In this document: in pieces, positions 57,595 through 64,000 of the stretch
Numbering within the stretch: position 1 is the stretch's first letter
Layout: each line of letters starts with the position of its first letter
From: Humulus lupulus
Taxonomy: Eukaryota; Streptophyta; Magnoliopsida; Rosales; Cannabaceae
Reading direction: 5' to 3'
DNA: 64,000 bases
NCBI RefSeq assembly: GCF_963169125.1
Contig: NC_084801.1
Coordinates: 115,657,061-115,721,060, forward strand
Position numbers and translations under genes: made by a program
The notes under the pieces: generated by a model
Database searches by the model: none
Told to the model about the DNA's origin: nothing
What the model saw: the letters and a program-made list of their open reading frames with translations, nothing else

Positions 57595-57754
57595 TGTTGG
57601 GAGTCGTTCAACTGACACCTCTCAGTTTCATTAAATCTTTGAAGGCATCCAAGTGGTACTTAGGGTCCGTAGTGCCCTCATAAGGGGTCATATGAGGCTT
57701 TTTGAAGTTGGCTGGGAGTCGTTCAACTTGAATCTCCCTTGTGAAGGGTGACTC
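57595..57754 (-). pseudogene. Outer Tat-like element: gag N-terminal part with internal duplication
   Basis: The minus strand reads SPFTREIQVERLPANFKKP (about 57752-57695), PYEGTTDPKYHLDAFKD, and then VERLP again before the inserted LTR. The segment after the insertion (45233 leftwards) repeats FKDPHTTPYEATTGPKYHLD. Two VERLP starts lie 115 bp apart (gggagtcgttcaact at 57599 and 57714). The outer gag therefore carried a tandem duplication of the first capsid segment before the Tat element landed in the second copy. Confidence 0.78.
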
Positions 57755-59778
57755 TGTTGGTATTAAATGATCAAATCAAAGGTACGCAGCAGAATATATG
57801 GAACCATTTTTATAAATATTAATACCAACCAGAATCATATATATATATAAATATTAAATTGCATACAAATAGATCAGGGATTACCGCTTGTAGCCTATCA
57901 AGTGTCATTGAGTCTTTTTGTATAAACTAACGATCTTCCTATCCAGTGTTATGAGATCTCACACCCTGATCTTCCAGAAAATTCCTCAAATACACAAGGA
58001 CGTGTGTGGGCACATAGGATTCAAAATTTTGATTTATTGACTCCCTAGATGTACTCAACACATGAGATCTAGAGAATTTTGACAGAGAGAAGGTTTTGAA
58101 TAGTTTTCAGGTTTAGAGAAAACTATCACTTTTTAAAGAGAGTCTGATTATCTATCATTTTCTGAATATCACGTATATCACATTTATAAAGATATTTAAT
58201 CTAAGTAAATAATATTTATTTAATTAAAATACAATTCAAATTAAAACTGATTAGATATTTTCAATTAATTATCTATTTAAATTATTTAAAAAAATAATTG
58301 ATTAAACAAATTTATTTGAAATTCAAAATTCAAATCCCATGGATAAACTCCCTGATGTTAGGTGCCACACACTGTACTGTACAGTGCGTGTCACCCAGCC
58401 CTATTAGGATTGCCATAATTTTCTCATTTGTTTATTTAATTAACTTTTAAGACAATATATTTATTCCAACATAAATATCAGTTAATTCGAAATTAACTTT
58501 ATCTTAAAATATCAGTTTTAAATTAAATAAATAAATATCATATTATAAATAATATATTTATAATTTTTTCTATTTATATTAATCCAAACAAGATTAATAT
58601 TAATTTTAACCTATAGTTTTTCAAAATAAAAAACTATATAGTTAAATAATTAATTAATTCACAATTAATTAATTACCCATAATTATCAAATAATGATTTC
58701 TTTGCCTTGGAAAATTAATTCCTTTGCAATTTAGTTATTTCTCTTAACAAATCATTCTTTTAATATCCTTACCCTTGACAGCATAGGACAAAGGTGATCT
58801 GGGGACCATGGACCTATAAACAAAGCTCCAATAAGCTAGATTATTAATTGAACTTTTTAATCTAATAATCTTATTTATTAATTCCATGATTACTCTACTA
58901 TAAATATGGAATTGCACTCTAAGTATTTATGAAATTATATTTACAGAGTTTTCTCTAGTGGCCCAGTAATATAATAAATATATGTAGTTATGTCCTCCAT
59001 TATTGATTCGTTAATTAGAGCTGGTCAATATTGTCGTTTTACCCTTCTAATTACATCTTGATCCTTAAGTATCATTAATTCACTAGCGAATAATTAATCT
59101 ATAGTCTAATTATAGATTTGAGCTCGATAACTATTCAGTACCAGAATCAACCCTTAAGGGAACCAATATTCGATCCGTTAGGAAAGCATGGATTCCAATA
59201 TTGTAATTCATGTTCCCAGTCATCCATGATATGGAATCTTCAAAACAAAAGTCATTAGCCTCATTATTCTAAGAGACATTTACGAGTGAATCAAAAGATC
59301 CAATAAACATAAACAAGAGTTCACGAATACTCAGGATTTAAACTAATCTACAAATGATTATCTATTATAATAAAAATTAAATATTTACGTCAAACGAAAG
59401 TTTGTAAAGATAATTAATTCTCATCGGTCCTGTCATCTATAATATCTATTATATATAACACATTTACTAAGATGTCTATCCACATTAGTAATCTGAATCT
59501 AGATTACTCGCATCTCGTATGCTTAGCAAACCGTACTAGTAACCATTCATTAAAGATTCCTTACTTTAATATCTTACTAACTATTTTATTCATTATATAA
59601 GATCTTAATTCTCTCGTACTAATACAAGATCATATTCTCATGAATGAATAGAGAATTTTTTTGATATTAATATATAATTAATTCAAACAATAATTATAAC
59701 ATTCAAATATAATAAAATTGCACTTTTATTTAAAACCAATAAAATGTCTTTACATGATTTTAGGGCATTAATCCTAAC
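57755..59778 (-). repeat. Copia solo LTR
   Basis: The sequence starts tgttggtattaaatgatc and ends near tcctaac. It matches the copia LTR at 3354 in many blocks (acacaccctgatcttccaga, ctccaataa, gatttgagctc, aaaatgtctttacatgattt). No primer site stands at the left end and no purine tract at the right, so it is a solo LTR. Flanks gactc and ttttc do not match, so a deletion or recombination may lie at one side. Confidence 0.8.
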
Positions 59779-60108
59779 TATTTTCATTGCATGATTCTTG
59801 AACTATAGTGACACACAATGGTAAGTCTGTTATTTTTGCACCAACTTTTTTCTTTATTTCCATGTAGAACAACACTGAGTTGTCTGTTTCAACGTTCATT
59901 GGTGGTGTTCCTTTGGCTACTTGATAAGAAACTCCAATAGTTGTCATTGTTTCCTTTATCTCCTTTTTTTTTATCAAATTCACCAAGTTGTCAAAAGAAC
60001 AATTTGGTGGAATTAATATCCTAGTCATTGTGTAGCCTTGATGCTCGTTGTTTTCATTCCACCTGCCTCCAAATTGAACCAAAGAAGTAGTATTGTCCAT
60101 ACCTGTAA
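59779..60108 (-). pseudogene. Exon resembling the N-terminus of a Mutator-like transposase
   Basis: The minus-strand ATG at 60100, just after an acceptor-like attttacag, opens about 107 residues. It has FGGRWNENNEHQGY, ILIPPNCSFDNLV, ISYQV-like, PPMNVETDNSVLFYMEIKKK and LPLCVTI. From memory, plant Mutator-like (MuDR) transposase proteins often begin with such a domain before the catalytic part. No DDE or SWIM part is present, because the frame ends where the copia LTR starts. It could equally be a fragment of a host gene with that domain. This is the only coding segment in the window not from an LTR retroelement. Confidence 0.5.
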
Positions 60109-60175
60109 AATTTGGTAATATTTTAAAGAGTGAGTTGGTGGTAACTGAGAAAGATAACTGATTACTGTAACGCTC
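60109..60175 (-). other. Intron-like sequence upstream of the exon
   Basis: This short AT-rich piece lies between the exon start and the inserted gypsy LTR. The minus strand ends aaattttacag before the exon, in keeping with an intron or 5' untranslated sequence. Confidence 0.35.
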
Positions 60176-62619
60176 TAGTTAGCCAACACTGTTACACTGT
60201 GTATTTTAAATAGTGTAAAACTCACTAAACGAGTCATTTGACCATAAACATGCAACTAAATGTGATTAACGGTCCAGGGTTAAAAAATTCGGCAAAAGGA
60301 ATGGATATTTCATTAAACGTTAAATGGTACATGGGATCCCATAATAAACGTTTACAAATTTGTTTACAGTCTCAAAAGGGTAATTACAATTCAAAAGTTA
60401 CAACCCACTGACATAAGCGGCAAAAATAGGGTTTAACCCTAGTTCCTATGAGAAACCTTGGTCGTGGTGGTCAAGCGGCTGCATATTTACAGTCGCCACC
60501 TAAGCTCTCCAACTCATGGCTAGTCTAGCTTTCCTTTCCCCTTACCTGCACCACATAGCACCCGTGAGTCAAGACCAAGCAAGAAAACTTAAACATGCTC
60601 ATAAGCAGTTAATAGTAAATTACCGAACCATAATAAGCATGCCTAGCAGTAATAACCCTACTTATGCACGCATACCATTCATATAAATGACTACAACGTC
60701 ATATGGAGGCAAGTTGCCCTAGATAAATAATCAATGAATCATACCAGGGACCGTTGCCAAAAATACATGATTAAAGAATCATACTGGGGCTCAGCGCCCT
60801 AGCATCTGGGACTAATAAGCCACCTCGGGGGCCCATTGCCCTATCCTCTATATAACTAGCCTTGGAGCTAACCCAGCGTACCTGGCGCTACCATTTTCTA
60901 CGACCATTAGATCAGACAAGCGTATGATACGCTCCTGATTAGATCTAATCATATCGACCAACGCTCCGCGCGCTAATGTCGTCCTTGACTCATAAGTCAA
61001 TGCTTTACGACCATCGCTCTGTGCTATTGACGTCCTTGACTGATAAGTCAAGCCTTTCCCAATTATATAATGGTAACAGGCATTCAACATATAACAATTA
61101 TCCATAAACAGAGCATTCAACATGCTTAATCAATCCTTCACAGGCATATTCATAATCATGCACATTTATAGGGGCCCACGCCCAATCAAGACTATATTCA
61201 ACTTTCTGGTCATGCCATAATCATATACGTCACGTATTGGGTGCAGTTTTCTTACCTCAGGTCCAAGTGTAATGTAAAATAAGAACGACCCTCGAGCACG
61301 ATCCTGATACCGAGCCTCTAGCGATAACCTAGCCACAACCAAGTATAGAATCCCGCCAATAACGAGTAAACACAAGCTTTCAGATCAAGTCCTAGCCTTC
61401 GGGATGTCGAAATCTACTAAACTGGGTAGTAGGATCGATCCCGAGCCCTAAGGTTTGAGTTCCCGCACTCAAAACCTTCATTAGCCAAAATCTGCCATTT
61501 TCGTCGTGGCGCACCCAATTAGGGTCACAATGCCTCACCATTTAGAGCCGCAACTCTCATAACCAGAGAGCCCAACCCTAAAACACTTAAGTCCAGGGCC
61601 GCAACATAGCCTATCAGGCGCCACGGCGCTACCCAGCTTCAGGAAACCACCTGACATCTGAGTTCATGAAGGTTGTGGCGCGTCCTCGCTAACTCAGTTC
61701 TCTCAGTCCAAAATCCTCTCAAAAATCACCCAAATTTGTACCAAACTCACCATTTAATCGCAAAACATCCCTAGAACCTCCCAAGCAACAAAACCCGTGT
61801 TTCCGATGGATAAAAAACTCAACAAACCGTGAAATCCAATTCAAAACTTAAGAAACTTAAGTAAACGAAAACTCATGAATTCAAAGCTTAAATTACCTTC
61901 AATTACGTTGTTTCCAGCTAAATCCTCCGGCTATCATGCTTCTAATCTTCAATAGAATCGTTATGACTAACCTTGTTTGAATCCGAGCCATAAAACTCGA
62001 GTTTCCTTCTAAAACGCTAACGAGCGTCAAGTGAGCAAATGGAAGAGAGAGAGAGAATATTGAACATTCTTCTATTTATGACAGGTTACTTAGGGCTCAA
62101 GTAACCTTAAGTAAATCCCAAGGCTTGGGGTACCAAAAACATCCCCAGGGTAAAATAGTCAAAATCCCCAGAATTTCCTCCAAATATATCCTCAAATATT
62201 TATTCCCATTACCCAATATCCCGGTAATGTACTAAATACCCAAAATACCCCTTGACTCACCCCGAGTCAAGTATTGGTCCCATTGTGACTTTCCCACTAA
62301 CTTGCTCCCTAGGATCATCTCATGCCGAGTAACCCAAATATATCCACATAATAATGTGGTCTCACACATATATCACATATATGCCAAATTTACTTATAAC
62401 ATGCCAAATTACGAAAATTTTCATTCTAATAAGAAACGGGCCCACATGCATATTTAATACACATAAACATGCATATCAAGTCATATCATAATATAATATA
62501 AGTCACATAATCATGTAATGATACACATATATATCACATAGGCACATAATTTCCATAATTTGCCATCTTGGCCCCCTAATTAATGCCCTAAAGCTTATTA
62601 GGTAATTTGAGACATTACA
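60176..62619 (-). mobile_element. Solo Ty3/gypsy LTR, minus strand
   Basis: In element sense it starts TGTAATGTCTCAAATTACC and ends AGAGCGTTACA (2.44 kb). Shared boxes are GAGGTAAGAAAACTGCACCC (61263-61244) and ATGTGGTGCAGGTAAGG (about 60553-60537). A GC-rich cassette lies at 61500-61690, and dyads GACTTATGAGTC lie at 60985-61050. It is closest to the LTR at 28260. Flanks attac and gttat agree at three of five bases, so the target duplication is unclear. Confidence 0.82.
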
Positions 62620-63231
62620 GTTATCTTAATTTGTAATCACATACCCTACTGAAACACTTTATTGAATATATTGACTGTTTTACAAAGTAACTAGTTACCC
62701 TGTTCTTACTGAATGTTTTAGCATTTAAACTTCACCAATATCAAATGATTTTTTTTAAAAGACAAATTACAAATTCTAAAAATATCACGATTCTTGATTT
62801 TTGTCTATTTTTGGTCCATGAATGTAACCATATTAGTTGGTTTAAATAATTTTTTTCAAATTTCAAGTTCATAAATTGGTTTGTGTTTTTTAAAATGGAC
62901 ATCATGAACTTCATCATTATCATTATAATCAATAAAATAGTTATGAAATTAATGGTTCCAAAATAAGTAGAAGATTTAGGAATTTAATAGCTTTGAAGTT
63001 GAAGAAAATTACAGTAAAATAGGTATCGGCAGAGCATGATTTGCAAACCTTTGATTCTTGGATGCTTTGGACGCCAAAGAAGCACGTCGCCGGAGATGCC
63101 GAAGAGTGCATGTATAACGCCCAAAATGTGACAAATATACTAAGCAGTAGTTGTAGTAAAATTGGGCGGTTGATCCACAAGGAGGTGACCTAAAAGCAAA
63201 AGAGTAGTAGAAAATAACACAAAAAGTTAGT
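62620..63231. other. Unassigned sequence between two LTRs
   Basis: This AT-rich sequence has minus-strand open frames at 62932-62741 and 63180-62941, neither with a recognised domain. A block near 63110-63190 (gggcggttgatccacaagga) looks like part of a dispersed plant repeat, but I cannot name it. It may be the continuation of the host sequence around the exon at 59779. Confidence 0.4.
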
Positions 63232-64000
63232 TGTTAGGAACGAGTTTCCTAATACGCAGCGGAAAGGTGGTGTGGTTGGCCCAGTGTACAATAAAAAAAA
63301 TTGTAACATATTTAAACTACCTTTAAATATGCGGATCCATTAATATACATACATTAATCATAAACAAGATACTAATAGAAATCATACCTCTTGAAGCCTA
63401 TCAAGTGTCCTTGCTATCTTTTCGTATATAGAACGATCTTCTTATCCAAGCCGCTCCCACGTACTCACACCAAGATCTTCCAAAGCGTTCTCTACACCTC
63501 AAGAAATGTGTGGGCACTTAGAGAATGAAGGATAGTTTATTTGTGATTCTTCTTGATGTACTCAACTCATGAGATCAAGAGAATAGGCCTGAGAATTGGT
63601 TCTTTATTTTCAGGGAGAGAGAAAACTATCGTTCTATTTTTTTCACAGAGCGAATGTTCTTAATTGTCTTATCTTTCTATTTTTCTGATCAGTCATACTT
63701 ATCAGAAAAAATTCAAAATTTAAAAAAAAATTAAAACTGTAATCATTTTACAATTTAATTTTAATTAATTAATTATTCCATTAATGAAAAAATCCAAGAA
63801 AACGATTTTCGAATTATCCATTAATTAATTAATTAAATAAATAAAATTGAAAATCTCATCCCTGAAAAATACTGGTGCTACACGCCACACACAGTCCTGG
63901 ACTGTGTGTGAACGTGTAGCTTCCTAATTTCTAGGGATATTTGTTTTTCAAATTTTATTTAATTATTTATTCAAATTACTTTGTCAGATAAGATCTAACA
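63232..64000 (-). repeat. Copia LTR, cut by window edge
   Basis: The sequence begins tgttaggaacgag and shares the LTR blocks of the copia families at 3354 and 57755, including cgcagcggaa, tatcaagtgtcc, cacaccaagatcttccaaag, gtgtgggc and tcatgagatc. The rest lies beyond the window. Confidence 0.8.

Noticed and set aside
57750..59785. Target duplication for the copia solo LTR
   Set aside because: gactc and the right flank do not match, so a deletion or recombination may have removed one side.
60171..62624. Target duplication for the solo LTR at 60176
   Set aside because: attac and gttat agree at only three of five bases. I do not claim a duplication.

Overview
This window is plant nuclear DNA, almost certainly heterochromatic, from an angiosperm. 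It consists of LTR retrotransposons nested inside one another. I see no ordinary single-copy host gene, no rRNA or tRNA gene, no CRISPR array and nothing prokaryotic. Evidence for a plant includes Ty1/copia elements with an initiator-Met-type primer site, Ty3/gypsy chromoviruses with a chromodomain, and Tat-lineage gypsy elements with a second RNase H. There is also a Mutator-type MITE with a 9-bp target duplication and several very long solo LTRs. The species cannot be named from the sequence alone.

The layout is a set of nested dolls. The oldest visible layer is a minus-strand Tat-like gypsy element. Its gag lies at 57754-57595 and 45233-44616, its protease at 31445-31211 and 28259-27897, and further fragments at 18637-18145 and 3353-3231. 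Six later insertion blocks separate these pieces. They are gypsy LTRs (before 1 to 3230); a minus-strand copia element (3354-18144, duplication CTACT), whose 5' LTR holds an Athila-like solo LTR (10819-12680, TTCTC) and a 3.8-kb gypsy solo LTR (12826-16591, CTGTT); a degraded chromovirus (18638-27896, CTTTT); a solo gypsy LTR (28260-31210, ATGG); a compound block (31446-44615) holding a plus-strand Tat-like element without RT or integrase plus the 3' ends of two chromoviruses, one carrying a MITE (41987-42350); and a nearly complete minus-strand Tat element (45234-57594) with two 691-bp LTRs.

The right end (57595-64000) holds the outer Tat gag start, a copia solo LTR, an exon-like fragment resembling the N-terminus of a Mutator-like transposase, a minus-strand gypsy solo LTR and the start of another copia LTR.

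The most interesting biology is in accessory parts. Both Tat-type elements carry an extra ORF antisense to gag-pol. In the 45234 element it has its own TATA box, a 5'-UTR intron and further introns, and one intron is recognisable at the same place in the other element. The gypsy LTRs carry arrays of short dyads (GACT-N4-AGTC), including a 27-bp minisatellite whose outer arm bases co-vary, and a GC-rich hairpin cassette that differs between families but sits at one fixed place. The copia element has a small, apparently spliced ORF where gag and protease should be. All retroelement reading frames are broken, mostly by changes expected from deamination of methylated cytosine. All coordinates and alignments were read by eye.
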